From Paenibacillus sp. FSL H8-0548 (lineage in GTDB: Bacteria; Bacillota; Bacilli; Paenibacillales; Paenibacillaceae): a stretch of 64,000 nucleotides of DNA. The notes below the pieces were generated by a model that was not told the origin of the DNA, ran no database searches, and saw only the letters and a list, made by a program, of their open reading frames with translations. Numbering within the stretch: position 1 is the first letter of the stretch; every line of letters begins with the position of its first letter. This document shows, one piece after another, positions 63,877 through 64,000 of this stretch. The stretch is taken from contig NZ_CP152049.1 in assembly GCF_038630985.1 (NCBI RefSeq), positions 1,569,501 through 1,633,500 on the forward strand. The letters run 5' to 3'. Made by a program: the position numbers and the translations under genes.

Positions 63877-64000
63877 CACAGCAAATTATTTATGTATGCT
63901 CCGATGCTGTCGGGGAGACGGCAGAAGCGGTGGCGAAGGCAACCTTGCGTCAATTTTCTTCCGAGCATGTGAAGATCAAGCGCTACGGTCATATCAAGTC
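63873..64000 (+). CDS. yqfL: Pyruvate, phosphate dikinase regulatory protein (partial)
   Basis: The first 42 codons before the window ends. TQQIIYVCSDAVGETAEAVAKA is the start of the DUF299/PPDK regulatory kinase-phosphatase family (YqfL). ATGA overlaps the ccpN-like stop, so the pair is translationally coupled. Confidence 0.88.
   Translation, partial: MTQQIIYVCSDAVGETAEAVAKATLRQFSSEHVKIKRYGHIK

Overview
The window reads as a chromosomal segment of a spore-forming, low-to-mid GC Firmicute, most likely Paenibacillus or a close relative. Evidence: lipoprotein-type sugar-binding proteins with LplB/LplC-like permeases, membrane-bound AraC regulators, SLH surface proteins, and Bacillus-type core genes (yunB, lytH, lipA, yutD, nadK, ylbJ, yjbI, pepF, a ccpN-like gene). 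I saw no rRNA, tRNA, CRISPR array, insertion sequence or phage genes.

Region 1 (1-7480) is an intracellular glycan-processing set. It holds the end of a sugar ABC permease, its binding lipoprotein, a GH43 that resembles exo-beta-1,3-galactanases, a GH5 and a GH78-like alpha-L-rhamnosidase. None of the three enzymes has a signal peptide, so they should act on imported oligosaccharides. A decayed reverse-strand gene follows. Then comes a secreted reverse-strand lyase (lyase + ricin-type + AbfB modules) with a cre-like palindrome upstream.

Region 2 (10.8-45.6 kb) is the notable part. Four very large secreted proteins (1585, 1522, 1915 and about 2411 aa) end in the same order of modules: cohesin, one or two FIVAR, then a dockerin or dockerin-like module. 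Their front ends are two GH43 domains, a GH127/146 beta-L-arabinofuranosidase, an alginate-lyase-like domain, and a large helical domain I do not recognise. The set closes with a small protein made only of a cohesin and three SLH domains, a plausible wall anchor. Together these suggest a scaffoldin-free, cell-surface complex in which each enzyme carries both halves of the cohesin-dockerin pair. Between them lie a LacI regulator, two small membrane-associated proteins, a GH28-like beta-helix protein, a membrane AraC regulator and a complete sugar ABC transporter. Four transcription units in this region share one upstream promoter block with a cre-like core.

Region 3 (45.7-64 kb) is mostly housekeeping and sporulation: Cu/Zn superoxide dismutase, an HD-GYP phosphodiesterase, YiaA-like membrane protein, yunB, lytH, lipA, yutD, nadK, ylbJ, a truncated haemoglobin, a DUF2225 protein, two coupled small genes, pepF, a flavin-dependent monooxygenase, an MFS transporter, a 3-hydroxyisobutyrate-dehydrogenase-like enzyme, and a ccpN-like repressor coupled to a PPDK regulatory protein gene cut by the window end.

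Domain names come from reading motifs by eye. Domain borders are approximate and substrate assignments are inference.
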